From Spodoptera frugiperda (Eukaryota; Arthropoda; Insecta; Lepidoptera; Noctuidae): a DNA stretch of 64,000 nt. Numbering within the stretch: the first letter of the stretch is position 1; the number at the start of each line of letters is the position of its first letter. The translations under genes and the position numbers were made by a program. The notes beneath the pieces were generated by a model, which had not been told where the DNA came from, made no database searches, and saw only the letters and a list, made by a program, of their open reading frames with translations. This document shows, one piece after another, positions 25,201-36,953 of this stretch. Location: the NCBI RefSeq assembly GCF_023101765.2, contig NC_064239.1, positions 5,938,001 to 6,002,000 of the forward strand, in the 5' to 3' direction.

Positions 25201-28200
25201 GTTGAAGTAAATGTAAGTAGGTAGGTACATATTTGGTATTCGTATATGATTATTCATGCACGTTAATCCATTCAATGCAAATTTTGGTCTTGCTTTACTT
25301 TTACATTATTAATATTTCAGTTTTTTGTTACAAGGTTTATGTATAAAGATTGAAAACATGATTTTTCATCCAATTAGAGTGCAGCCGATTGTTTTTTTGG
25401 GTACTTTTGAATACGACAGTACCTCGTTAAAATGCCGACTGCTTCGGCGGGAAGAAAGACGAGCTAATTTAATATTTTAACCATCCTCTTTATTTATGTA
25501 CCTATACGAATACTCGGCCTCAATAGCTGTTTATGGAAAAAGCTGTACAAGTTCAAGTTGTTTCCTTGTTCATTTGCGTTGTTCCAAATTTGTTTGCTGA
25601 ATTAAATCACAAATTAATTTAAAATGTACAACACCTCATTAGTCTCAACATAATGTGAGACACCAAGTTTCTTTTTATGCTGTGACAGATTCACAAACAG
25701 TTAATTGTTTTAATTTTGTCCAAAGATTCATGAGGGACATTCTTAATATACCTAAAATAGTTTCTTATATTAGCACATAAATTAAATTGCATAATATCAC
25801 CTTAGATATAGGTAGGTAAGTGATAAGGTACTTTGTACTTAAATTTTCTTGAATCTAGAACTTTCTGCGCCTCGAAGTTTCTCATGCAATCTATCTACAT
25901 AAACGCAGATACTTACATAATTTTATACTATTTATAAATGGGACTGGCATATTTAAGAATAAACGATCCTAAAATGTAAGATAAAAAAAGCTATTTATAA
26001 GAAAATAGATAACGTCGAAAACATTTGCGGTGTGGATCAAATAATCGCGACTTCCGCCTGTTGTAACGTTTATTAGAATTTCATTGGGATGTAAGACCTG
26101 CTACTATGCTACCAACACCTCAGGTACCAGGATACAATGGACAGCAGCAGTGAAAGCGGCGCGTGCGCCGAATCACTAACACGCATAGTACTTGACGGGA
26201 ATCATATTAAGGTGATTTGCATTTAATTTATCCTATTTTGAAATGTCCTTTCACTCTCTTAGATTTGTGCTGACATTTGTGATTGGTAGGTGTAACATAT
26301 TATATTATGTATCTAAAAGAGGGGAGACTATGCAGTCTAATAGTCAGCACATGATAATAGGCATCTTGACGCCGTCTTTGGATCAAAAACCAAAACCTTT
26401 TCTAGATCAACCGCATTTTTAAACCGTCAAATGGTACTTTGCCGTAATGGCACACCTACATTGTCTTATCAAATATCAAAACGCAATTAAGTTCATTGCT
26501 AGGTGGTAATTACTCTCAAGTGCAATGTTAATTTGGTCTCCTCGCTCATCCAATCGGCACGTTCAGTAAACATTTGTTCGGTCCGAACGTGGTACAACTT
26601 TCCATTTCTAGTTTTATAAGCATTGTGGTTAACCGAGTCCTCTAGTTATACTAACTGATTGATATTATACACTAACCACTATCTTCTCAAGTTGCTAGTG
26701 AAAACACCATCGAAGTCCGCATGCTTCACTTATATCTGATTGTGATTAGGTAGGCATATGTATATGTAGGTAGGTACCTAGGTTTAGGTAATTTATGTTA
26801 CACATACGCATAAAAGACGTGAATTAACCGCTCTATATTTATCTCTTGCTGCAGAACTTCCAATTCTTCACTTGTTATCTTTGTTCAAAATAGATTTTGT
26901 TTCTGTTGAATCGTTACCCGTTTTATATTCCCCAAGAAAAAAAAAAGTAAGCAGGGCAAAAAGTGACTACGTTTTTTCATTCAGGAAAGGAAAATTGCCT
27001 ACGGGTAAGTGAACTTTGTAAGTTTTATGACACATAATGCATCTGCCGACATTATGCATCATTACTTTTTACTTACGTCCATCTAGTCGCCACTTGTGTG
27101 GCTACGAGAATAAGCACCTAAGTATAATCATGTAGATAGATACACTAAAGAACTGATTATACGACTTCCTTGCGGGTATGGGGTATGGCATTTATGAGCG
27201 TATGTTGTCCTTCCGCAATAATAGGTATGTACTTAATTAAGTTATTTGGATAGTATGCATCTATCAGTCGGACAAAGTATATGTGTGTAGGAGTATATTA
27301 GCTACAGTACGAAGAAATGACTTCTAACACAAACATGTTTTTAACATTGATGTCTACAAAATATGTATAAAGCTTGATAGAGATAAGTAAGTGTATAGAT
27401 TTTCATTGGATCTAACGGACGAATCACATCGAATGATTATTACCCCCAGAGTCGACGAGACGGCTGAACAAGTATAACTATCCACTTATTTTAATGGATA
27501 CATGTAGGCACCAAGAATTACCTACGTACCTACACCTCTACAATGGACGTGACATAAAACTTCGAACCTGTCTCCGACACAGATTCCGTTAGGCTTCGGT
27601 GCCAGCGATGCTGCATACGGATACCAATATAAGCGCATGCATTATATTTACTTGTACATCTGCCTGCTATTGCCATTAAGTATACCTACATACATGGGTA
27701 CTTAGGTATTAAACCACGTCGGTACTTATGTATAAGATTTTTTTTCTCAAACTAGCCATTTATAACTGCTTTGTTTTTAAATAGATACGCATCTCTATCT
27801 CTTAACTCGTTTTGCTAAAAACTACTAATATGTGTTTTTACAACAAGATGTAACGTCTAATGGAGTGTTTGAGAATTTCATTTTAACCTCGAGTAAGGTT
27901 TACTACGACATAATTTATAATAATGACGTGCTTTCACAGAAAGCTCTGAATGAATATGTTACCATAAAACTGTTCATTCCAAATGTAGATTACCAGTTTC
28001 GAGCCTCATGATTCTAATTGTATTTTATTATTTTTATGTAAATCAGTCGTTTTCGGCAAAGCGAAAACAAAATCAATCTAAGAAGTTGTGAATAGTAATT
28101 TATTCACAACTTCTTCGATTGATTTTGTTTATGACAAATGAGCAATTTATCGATTTGACCTACAATCAGGTTCATAACCTAGTTGCATACGAAAGACCTA

Positions 28201-31200
28201 TAGACTAGTTAGGTATTATCTTTCATTTCCTTCATTAAATTCTCTATAATTATGAGGCTATAGTTATCGACTTTCTTTATTACTTATGTACTTAGGTTCA
28301 TGTCGACAACCCGACAATGTTTAGATTAACTACTGATGACGCAGCAGGCAAGTGATATTTTAGGCCTAGTTTCTACAATATTTTATAAGCGGCGGTAAAA
28401 CAATTTGATCGAGCAATCAAACTGAAAACGATGCGGTTTACATGCGTGCAATGAAACCGTAAAACGATACGGCAGGCGTATCCAGTAAATCAATTAGCGC
28501 TAATGATGTCTCTGCAGACAGACGTGTTGAACGTGAGGAGATGCAGGTAACTACACTACCACATCACATGCTGTGTACCACTGTACTACGGTCTACAGGT
28601 AGCGTGATGGTTTCGTCGCGTGATAAATAGGTACTGACGGTACTGTAATCACTCTCTTCGGCTTTAACGTTACCTAACATTACTAGAAAATACGAGTAGG
28701 TATACATATACTAAGAAACAGCCTCACTGTTTCGTTTGTTCGTTATCTTATCATCCGCGGATTCACAAGCGATGATACCTATATATTTTAAGCGGGCTTT
28801 TAGACATAAATCATTATTCATGTTCTTCCAAAAAGTCGTATATATTTGTTAGTGAAAGTTTTAAAGCATTTATTTATAAAAGTCGACGTTGATTCACGAG
28901 AGGAGAGGAGTAGAGGTGGAGGGGCGGGGGCGTGGGAACGTCGCGCGCTCAGACCGAGCGGCGCCACGGGCGGTTTGACGCCAACGCAACTGCCCGACCG
29001 TCCACCGCCCTCCATCATGCTCTACCTTATATCTCAACCGATCCTTATACACTTCATAACTTTTATATTAAACCGTATCCAAATACACCAAAGAGTTTAT
29101 ATTTTACCAACAACCAAAAATGGATAGCATAAAAGCGATTGTCCTTTTTAGGATTCAAAATAAGAATCGCCTGATCAGTGGCTTCAATTTTATTTTAATT
29201 CTCTCTGTATAGATAGGAATGTAAATAAATAATGTATGCTCAATAGCCCCTCAAAGCAACTTACGTAATATTCCATAATCTATTTAATAGTTACTTTATT
29301 TAAAAGAACATAAAAGTAGGTACTTGAATAATTTATTAATTAATCTGATTATGTTTCAACCTTTTACATAAAATAGGTAAGAAAGTTGTGAATAAAAGTA
29401 AGTACCAATCGACCCTTGATCTCACCTTATTTTTCAACATTTACATACAAGTGTCACTTTATGCTTTATAAGTGCTGTGTGTAAATTAGTTAAATATCTC
29501 AAGAAGTTGTCTCACGAACTTCTTAAATAGCATCCATAATTTTGTTTTTTTTTATCTAATTGTTTTAGACTTTAGTTAATGGATGTCGATAGTCCGGCGG
29601 TACAGCGAGGCGACACCGAGCTTGGCGTGTGGGTGCAGAAGGAAAGATAACACTTTCACACGCTTTATGTGTCGATGACCCGTCGGCTCGGGCAGGCAGA
29701 AGACTTGCCCACGTACGGCCGCGCCCGCCCGAGGCGGCGGCGGCCGCCCGAATCCCACATTGAGTGCCGAGCCGAGTGATTTCCCTGGATTACTAAAGCG
29801 AGCCGCCGCGTGCCGCCGCCGCCAGGAAGCAATCACCTTATTGTTCTTACTCATTTTAATTTTATAACGAGAAAAAAATATTGTTAACTATTTATTTCTT
29901 TTAGGACAATGTCATGTCATAAATTCTTAGTCACTTATTGTTAAAATAATTAGAATATAAAAGAGAACAAACTTGCACCTTGAGAAAAAAAATTAAAGAT
30001 TATATTTTAGGCGAATTGTTAAAAAAGTACTACGTTCAAGTAGACCTACGTAGTAAAACTGTAGCAGACAAAAGTTGTGAGGAAATGTAATGCTAAGACT
30101 AAGTAGGTGACTGCTGAACCTCCTTCAGTTCAATATTGTTCTTTGTAAAGGGCTATAGAGGTCTAGGTGGGTATATAATAATATTAATTTCTTATTGTAT
30201 TAAATAGGTTTTATGTAGGCTTACACTGTATCACGGAGTTCTGAAGTTAATCAACAGATAAATAAAGCATATCAGTTATTTACTATTAAGCTAATTCAAA
30301 TTATGTAAAAGGCGGTAAAAAATACATACTTAGCTGTAACTCAATCTATGTAAAACTATTAAATCACATTTTTTACAATTTCTTATGTTATACCGGAAAT
30401 CGGAACCTGATGTAATATTAATAATATTACACAAGTAGTGTATAATTATAGTTACGTAAGTTTATTCGTATATTATGCCAACTTTATATGTTCTATAGTG
30501 ACAGCATGAGTGTTCTGATAACTAATTTCTGTTTCTGACGCATTATGTCAAACTGATAGATGTGATTTCCCAGGATTACGTCGGTCTCGCTACTTACTCG
30601 CTAGTTCGCTACATCATGTTGTTGTTATAATTTTATTATAGAAAAAGTTTTTATTGTTTTGCTTGTCGAAGCTTGTCTAGGAAAACTTGCCAAGCACTTT
30701 GCCTAGAATTCAATAGACAAGTCAATTTACTTGTCTGGTACAAAACTTTATTGCGCGCCTTTGACCCACACTTGACCGGTTTTAGTGTATTCGTTTAGAC
30801 ACCACATCAAATACGTCTTATATGTGTTTGCACTTCTCACTGTTTATAGATATTTACCTACTCAAATGTAAGTTATAGATTTTACTAAAGTCAATAGATG
30901 ATAAAATTTAGATCAGTTGTGCGTGATCATTTAACTAATAATTTCTAATTCATGGATTACATCGTACAATAAAACATTTAAATAATAAGGCCTAAAAATA
31001 TTGACACAAAAGTTTATGTGACACCTTTCGCGCGTTGATGTCTTTTGTTCGCCAGCGGAAATAAGGATACTCGTCGTGGAGATAGAGGCTGGTGTATTTT
31101 ACAGAAATTTAAGAATGATACTAAATCGTCTTAATATTTTTAATCGCCGCTATTAAAAGTTGTTATAATAATTCTTTTATAAATGTATTAAAAATCTGCC

Positions 31201-31309
31201 ATTTACGTCTTTCGGTATAAACCGAATAAAACAAGCAATATTAGTTTATTAACATTTCACCTGAATCATTACAAATGAAGGATAAATAAATAAAACTTAC
31301 CGAAAACAT
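22233..31309 (-). CDS. Secreted Pro/Thr-rich protein of unknown function
   Basis: Three coding exons, 31309-31301 (ATG TTT TCG), 24657-24540 and 24187-22233, sum to 2082 nt, or 693 aa, with phases 0 and 1 agreeing. Exon 1 plus exon 2 create a signal peptide (MFSILRHILLLLFLVAV, likely cleavage near TSSRS). The mature protein is low-complexity: Pro-rich blocks (VPPPPPPPGHQPP), Thr/Pro mucin-like tracts around residues 280-350 (many TT and TP pairs), and acidic and Lys-rich sections. Near the C terminus a dibasic RTKR site (residues 626-629) precedes a conserved-looking 64-residue acidic tail beginning QIDLEDLLPFDEETIDEF. Therefore it may be an O-glycosylated extracellular or cuticle/matrix protein cleaved by a furin-type protease. 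No catalytic domain is seen and I do not recognise the family. The initiating exon of nine coding bases is 6.6 kb upstream, which simple gene finders would miss. Confidence 0.82.
28065..28130. repeat. Long hairpin: 30-bp arms, one mismatch, 6-nt loop
   Basis: Arm 28065-28094 (starting AAACAAAATCAATC) is the reverse complement of 28101-28130 except for one position. The loop is GTAATT. It lies in the large first intron of the minus-strand secreted-protein gene. An RNA copy of either strand would form a stable stem of pre-miRNA size. A palindromic MITE remnant or a recent inverted duplication is equally possible. Confidence 0.75.
28890..29015. promoter_or_regulatory. GC/CpG-rich island inside intron 1
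   Basis: About 125 bp of very high GC with many CpG (GGGGCGGGGGCG, CGTCGCGCGCTC) in AT-rich surroundings. No splice-consistent exon is obvious. It could be an alternative promoter or enhancer of the secreted-protein gene, or an undetected non-coding exon. This is inference from composition only. Confidence 0.4.
29576..29854. other. GC-rich island with open frame on the minus strand
   Basis: A 280-bp GC-rich block. The minus strand is open for 92 codons, rich in Arg, Pro and Ala, with no recognisable family. The frame may be open only because GC-rich DNA has few stop codons. It lies in intron 1 of the secreted-protein gene. Candidates are an alternative first exon, a promoter, or a small unrelated gene; none can be decided here. 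Confidence 0.35.
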
Positions 31310-31510
31310 GATGATGTTCGTAGTTCCGTCGCGAAGGACCACACTATACACGAATGTCACAGATTGCGCGCGCGCCGGTCGAGCGCGTTTCCCGCACGAC
31401 GTCTGCGCCTAGTCTGCGTCTGCGGCCGCGCTCCATTCATAGCGCACGTGAGCACGCGCCTCGCTCGATCTGACACACGAGCCCGCGACTTCTCGCATAC
31501 AACAATGCTT
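31310..31510 (-). promoter_or_regulatory. CpG-rich 5' region of the secreted-protein gene
   Basis: Directly upstream of the start codon at 31309 the sequence turns GC-rich with dense CpG (GCGCGCGCGCCGG near 31367, GCGGCCGCGC near 31420). This would hold the 5' UTR and the core promoter. No TATA box is placed convincingly. Confidence 0.5.
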
Positions 31511-33312
31511 TTCAATTATACTCAAACGATTAACAGACATGCAAATTAAAAGCTAAGTCTGCAACAATGCGTATGCAACAAAATTTAATAAAACGCAACA
31601 CCTATAAGTTGACAGCTTGTCATTAATAGCTTTGCTGATACAACAAATGGTTATTAAATTACTCATACCTATATAACTATGTAGCAACAAGCTACAGATC
31701 AAGGATTAACTGGGCTTATTTTTTTATTCTTACTTTTATCGCTGATAAAATTTATTATACAACCTCTTCGATCTCTAAACACTTGTGGAACCTAAAGAAC
31801 AACTACACAAGAAAACTCTACCTACTTTTAGGACGGTTTCCTATTTTATAATAGAAATCTATGTCGATCTTGTAAACATAATTATAAGAAATGTTTTTAA
31901 CCTTTCCCTTTCCTGGAAAACCAATGTGGGTTATCTGTACATAAGTATCCCATATTTATGAATGACACCATAATTATGGCTCAATTTAAATATGATAATT
32001 GTACTATACACACATATAGGTACTGCTGAACAAACATTATAAGAATGAAGGGAGAAGATGTGAACTGAATCTGTATTGACCGACCTCGTTATAGAAAATT
32101 TAATTTATTTTACTTTTAATCTGATTTTTGGGTCCATGTTTATATTTTTGAAACCGCTAGCTTAGCAGCATTGTATGCAAATGTAGTTAAGGAATGGGGT
32201 GACATGGAGACTGTATGTTAACCATTACACTGTGACAATACAACGGAGCTGCCGGTGACCTGCCGGCCGTCGGCCGTCGCCCACCCGCGCAGGCGCCGCC
32301 GGCCATCGCGCATCGGTTGCCTCGCCACCGACGGACATACATAATATTAACTTACTTATTATTACCTTATCTTGAAATATTTAAGTAACTTTATGTAGCC
32401 TCAGTTATTGCAAATACCTATCTAAATGGATTGCTAGAATAATTATATGTAAACTAGGCCACCTGATGTTATCTAGTATTTACTTAATTGTAAATTATTG
32501 GCCTTGAAAACTGATTGTGTTAAGATCTTGTGCATCATACAATAAACTAAACGTTAATTTTAACCATTGTGCAGATGCGGTGATCATATCATTATGGTTC
32601 ATATCCAACCTATCTACTTATGTAATTTAAATATACGTACCTATAGGAACATACCTACCTCGGACGAAGGTATGAATGAAGGTAACAATGGGGAAGAATT
32701 TATTTGTTTCCTTAGGCATATCTGATGTCGGACTAGACTTACAACAAAAACATGTGCCTAAGTAGTTGTGTAAGTTAGATAGGTATGTGAAATTTGCAGT
32801 TCACTTCTCAGTATGCATACCACGCGTCGGCTACCTTAGAAAGAGTCCACAACAACAAATGCGTTAGGTAGCCGTGCCAGTGAAACGCGAACATTATTCG
32901 AAACGATCAATTAACTACTTCTATAGATATAGAAATGTTACAAGCGACGCTAATACTAACTTAGTTGTGCAACGTTTCCAAATACAAAATTAATTTATGA
33001 TTGTTACATAATTACTGAGCTTATGTAATCAATTAGTGTGAATGTGGCAGTACTAATAACATTTTATGTTTATTATGCTATTGTTACCTTGCCTAAAACT
33101 CAAAAATATAGGTGTTAAGACGACTTTTCAGGTGGTGTAGAAGCGAATTTAAGACTCGTGCCGCATACCGATAAATCACAATAAAGTCATAGATAACGTA
33201 CCGTACCTGTTCTATCTCAACTCAGTGTGCATGATCATGATGTTACAATAATATCGTGTTAGTTAGTTAGTTATTTCAATTTCAAATAATATAGTAACTA
33301 TAATGCTTAGTG

Positions 33313-33430
33313 AGCCATACGCTAACCTGGATGACAGGTAGGCAAGATGATGCGTAATATATGGCGAATTCGATTCCCGCACCACACAACCAACTCTTTG
33401 TGTGTTCCACAATTTTTTGGTCTGAATTTA
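33313..33430 (+). repeat. tRNA-derived SINE, copy B (5' part)
   Basis: Has a B-box-like ATTCGATTCCCGC followed by CTCTTTGTGTGTTCCACAA, parallel to copy A at 7990-8040. The tail is missing. Confidence 0.55.
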
Positions 33431-33468
33431 GGTAGATTTAGGTAGGTATAGGAATTATTTATATGAAC

Positions 33469-33665
33469 ACTAGCAAACCCGGCGAACTCCGCCATCAATG
33501 ATTTTCCCTGTTTTCCCGCTTTTCTCTTGAATTTTTTCTGAATTTTCTTTACTACAAACCTCACGAAGCTCGAGACCTTTCCAACGAATGCAAAACCATG
33601 GAAATCGGTTAGTGCGTTCTGGAGTTATAGCGTCAGGAAGGAAAACCCGACTTATTTTTATATAA
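33469..33665 (+). repeat. LINE-like 3' fragment, second family
   Basis: Starts ACTAGCAAACCCGGCGAACT and continues with CGAGACCTTTCCAACGAATG and AAATCGGTTAGTGCGTTCTG. This layout is well known from insect RTE-type LINE tails (a contact-type sequence, no reading frame). Family naming is tentative. Confidence 0.5.
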
Positions 33666-34119
33666 TTGATTATATTGATTCGGTTCCATTATATATAGGT
33701 ACTATACACATACATAGGTGTGTAGGCGTTACACCTATACCTATACCTACAGGAGTCCTGTGAACTTATGAAAAAATGATTTTGGTTGGAGCATATAACT
33801 ATAATTATTTTTGTTTATCTAATTTTGTCATTTTGAACTGTATTTTATAGCATTAGGCAGACGATGACGATACGTGCTCAGGAATCACCTGATGAATCGA
33901 CTAACAGGCTATATATGGTGCGAAACGAGGGGAACTGCGAAACCATCTATCTACCTCCCCCATCTGCGTAGCAGCCATGCTACGGTGAACCTTTGTACCC
34001 TTACAAACACAACCAGATCCCACGGTTCGAAGCAGAATTTGGAACAGTGTGGTTTTTAGTCAGCAAGAGTTTGGCTCCCTCTCACCACTCCTAGGACAGG
34101 AGGAATTATTTTAAGTTTT

Positions 34120-34247
34120 TTTTTTAAACGTTGCCCCACATTAGGATTTTCTCCTGTGTCGTGGGTGCATTTACAAACATACAAGTTCACATGCACATTA
34201 CACCTAGACTCGAAACAACAATTTGTGGATCACACAAAGATTTTCAC
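34120..34247 (-). repeat. tRNA-derived SINE, copy C (3' part)
   Basis: On the minus strand it reads CTTTGTGTGATCCACAAATT, then ACACAGGAGAAAATCCTA, GTGGGGCAACG and an A/T run: the 3' two thirds of copy A. The 5' tRNA-related part is truncated. Confidence 0.7.
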
Positions 34248-34520
34248 TCCACAACAAAAAATCTAAAAATTAAACCGGCAATCGATAGTTCATGCTTTTT
34301 AAATTTTTAGATATTTTAACAAGATCATCTAGATTTTGAAATAGTTACCCACACACTTCAATGAACAGACCAGCCCGTTCGAGATTTTATTAGTACGGTA
34401 GGTACATACTACACTAATACAGGTCAAGGCCAGACCTACCCGCATCCAATAATCGATACGCAACTACTAAGGGACTTATTGAGAGAGGTTATGTATGTAT
34501 ATTTCTAGTAATAAACTGTT

Positions 34521-34690
34521 CTTTTTTTTTTTGAGGGGGGAAATCATCCAATGACTTCTCCCACCTTGGCCGAGGCGAGAGGGAGTGTCAGACTCTTACT
34601 GACTAAAAACCACCCCGTTCCTTCTCCTGCTTTTCGAGCCGGAGCCCCGGTAACTAGGTAGTCCGTAGCTCCGGAAAGATTGGTCTTGTT
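34521..34690 (+). repeat. Interspersed repeat D, copy 2
   Basis: Begins with a T run and GAGGGGGGAAATCATCCAAT, then CTTGGCCGAGGCGAGAGGGA, TTACTGACTAAAAACCACCC, and CCGGAGCCCCGGTAACTAGG. It matches 18814-18955 in the same orientation and is the more complete copy. Confidence 0.65.
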
Positions 34691-35085
34691 CTTGACATCT
34701 AGAATAGGTATGTAATTTTTAACAGAGGGTGGTAAGCATGAAGTGCACCGCAGCCGAAAATAGCAATGCCGTGTAATGAACATTATTAAATTATTAAGTA
34801 GGTTCTAGGAATACAGACAGTAATGTTGGTTACATAAGATCTTTACCTACTGGAGCAAAGATGAGATGAGAGAATAAACTATTATTAACCACAGTACTAT
34901 TGCAGATAGATACCTGATTGAGACTCATCCAAAACAATATTTACAGTAACTGCATACTACTGCAACAAAGCAGTGAACTATGTAGGTAGTTGAATAAGAT
35001 TAAAAAATAAGTACATAATTTATTATAATGCTGATGAATACCTATATAATACGAGTGATCTGATAATAAATAAAAAACAACATGA

Positions 35086-36144
35086 TTATGTAAGATTTTG
35101 TTTATTTGCTATGTGTTTCATAAATGTATCAAAAGGATCATCTTGAATATTACTATCAGAATTTCTTCTCCCATATTCTTGAACAAGTTTCATATGTTCT
35201 TCAAGATTATCTATCTCATTTGTTTCAGAGTCAAAGTATCTGTCTTCAGCATCCTGCGAAACTTGCTGGAGATCATCATACTGCTCGTTATTATCAATAC
35301 TTTGATAATCAATATCCTCATCTCTACCCTCTATGAAACTAGAAAACATTTCTTGTAAAAATTCCTCTCTTAAAAGTCTTCTTTCTGGGGCAGTAATCAT
35401 ACTTTGCTTTCTAGGTTCAGGCATATAACTTGGTCTTGTATCTGGAGTATCAAATGCACCCCATTGCTTTGTTTTCTTTTCTTTGCCACTTTCACTGGTA
35501 TTACTTTTATTTTCAGTGTTTGTTATTTTCATAGACTCCATGTCTTCCTCAAGCATTTGTTCATTTTTCATTTCTCTCATTTCATTGCGATCAACTGTTT
35601 CCAAGATCATACTCAAAAATGTAAGGTTCTCATTGTCCACACCATCTCGCTCCCTAATTTCTTCATCAGTCAAGTACTGGCCAACAAGTTGTTCATAAAG
35701 TAATGGATTTCTGTACATCATTTGTTTTTCACTAAAGTAATCTGTTTCGTTTTGAAGTTTCTGTAATGCGATATATCGTCGGTTGCGAACTCTTTTATAT
35801 TTGCTTTTTTCAGAATGGTAAGTTTTTAAATGTTTAATACATTCGCGGTAACTGTCATCAGCACAGGATTGCAAATTTTCAAAGTAACCAACATGATGTG
35901 GAGCAAGATATTTTCCGAACTGCAACAGAAAATCAGTCGGCGACCGTTTGTAAATTTCGCAAGCCATTTTAATTTTTTCACTAGTTCGTACTTCAGACTC
36001 ATTTACGTGCGCATTTTTGAAAGAAATTTTAGCACATCTTACTAAATAATCGATAATATCATTAATTGGATCGACATCAACTTCTGTAATTTCTTCTTCA
36101 TCATATTCTGTTGTTTTGCTTTTGTCAGTTGACACTGAATCCAT
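35086..36144 (-). CDS. CCDC97: CCDC97-family protein
   Basis: A single intronless frame of 352 aa. The central part carries the family hallmark: a KYKRVRNRRYIALQKL helix, YFSEKQMMYRNPLLYEQLVG and QYLTDEE. Later come LLREEFLQEMFSSFIEGRDE and an acidic block leading to EDRYFD. The N-terminal region is acidic (DEEEITEVDVD) and a Lys/Glu/Ser-rich linker lies near residues 190-235. Length is similar to vertebrate CCDC97, a nuclear protein found associated with the SF3B part of the spliceosome. The first ATG has an AAAATGG context. It diverges from the ABC transporter gene, with 809 bp between start codons. No defects are visible. Function beyond splicing association is not inferred. Confidence 0.9.
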   Translation of the reverse strand: MDSVSTDKSKTTEYDEEEITEVDVDPINDIIDYLVRCAKISFKNAHVNESEVRTSEKIKMACEIYKRSPTDFLLQFGKYLAPHHVGYFENLQSCADDSYRECIKHLKTYHSEKSKYKRVRNRRYIALQKLQNETDYFSEKQMMYRNPLLYEQLVGQYLTDEEIRERDGVDNENLTFLSMILETVDRNEMREMKNEQMLEEDMESMKITNTENKSNTSESGKEKKTKQWGAFDTPDTRPSYMPEPRKQSMITAPERRLLREEFLQEMFSSFIEGRDEDIDYQSIDNNEQYDDLQQVSQDAEDRYFDSETNEIDNLEEHMKLVQEYGRRNSDSNIQDDPFDTFMKHIANKQNLT

Positions 36145-36953
36145 TTTAATCCAAAAAGATTTATAGTTGCCTTTTGGATTATTTTGGTTCCGATTAGTTT
36201 TAGACTTACAAGATCAGAAATGCCCTTTCGTAGCAAACATCAGCAGTCTAAATGCAGTAAAGGTTTTTTTTAGTTTCTCTGTTTAGGTATCCAATTTACA
36301 TTATATTTTATTTGCAATGGCGCAATTCATCCAACGAGCAGTCAGCAACCACATCAATCAATGTCAAATAAATGTCAATCATGTCACTGTCGAGTCCATA
36401 CCACAGACAAAAAATGATATGTTTTTTAAAATCATAAACTCACATATTACCTCCCAAATATTTTGTTAAAGACCGATTTGATTTAGTTTAATTGCATTAA
36501 TAAAAACGCATAAAATAGTAAGTAAAATACTCTGTCACACTATGTTTTTGCAGTCTTGCAAAATTATTTATAAGATAACATGTTGATCTTGCTTGCTGTT
36601 GGGTGTGTCGGATGATGAATGGCCAACTTTATGGGAGAACTATTTTCATAGTCATTACTCCACTCTAGTTATTTGACAGATTTGGTCGTTTTGCTTTTGC
36701 TTGCCACCTGACACTTGACAGTACATTATTCACCATAACGCTGTGATTAAAACTTGTAAATAAATAGATGTTCTTATAAAAAGTCCCGACTTTAAATAAG
36801 TCCCCTGACAGTTCAGAATTTAATTTAATCTGTTCCATTATTGTGCATGAAGTGAATAATAACAACGAAATGTTTTCAAATCGTATAAGACAAAAACTAC
36901 ATCTGAAACAGTGGTGGTGATAAAAGTTTTTATCTAAATAAAGATAATTAAAA
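36145..36953. promoter_or_regulatory. Divergent promoter region of CCDC97 and ABCC10-like gene
   Basis: No coding sequence. It contains clustered TGTCA/TGACA motifs: three between 36361 and 36390, including the 13-mer TCAATCAATGTCA at 36354-36366, and further copies at about 36674, 36709 and 36716. The same 13-mer stands upstream of RECQ5. No TATA box stands out. Assignment of the motifs to either gene is inference. Confidence 0.5.

Larger units (their letters stand above)
31511..35085. other. Repeat-bearing intergenic region
   Basis: No gene is recognised between the 5' end of the secreted-protein gene and the 3' end of CCDC97. Besides repeats listed separately, 32236-32335 is a sharply GC-rich block (GCCGGCCGTCGGCCGTCGCC) in AT-rich DNA without a supportable reading frame. 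The last ~200 bp should include the CCDC97 3' UTR on the minus strand (AATAAA on that strand near 35073). Confidence 0.55.

Noticed and set aside
28846..29132. Overlapping frames of 66-93 codons on both strands
   Set aside because: They arise from the stop-poor GC-rich island; no start context, splice structure or family.
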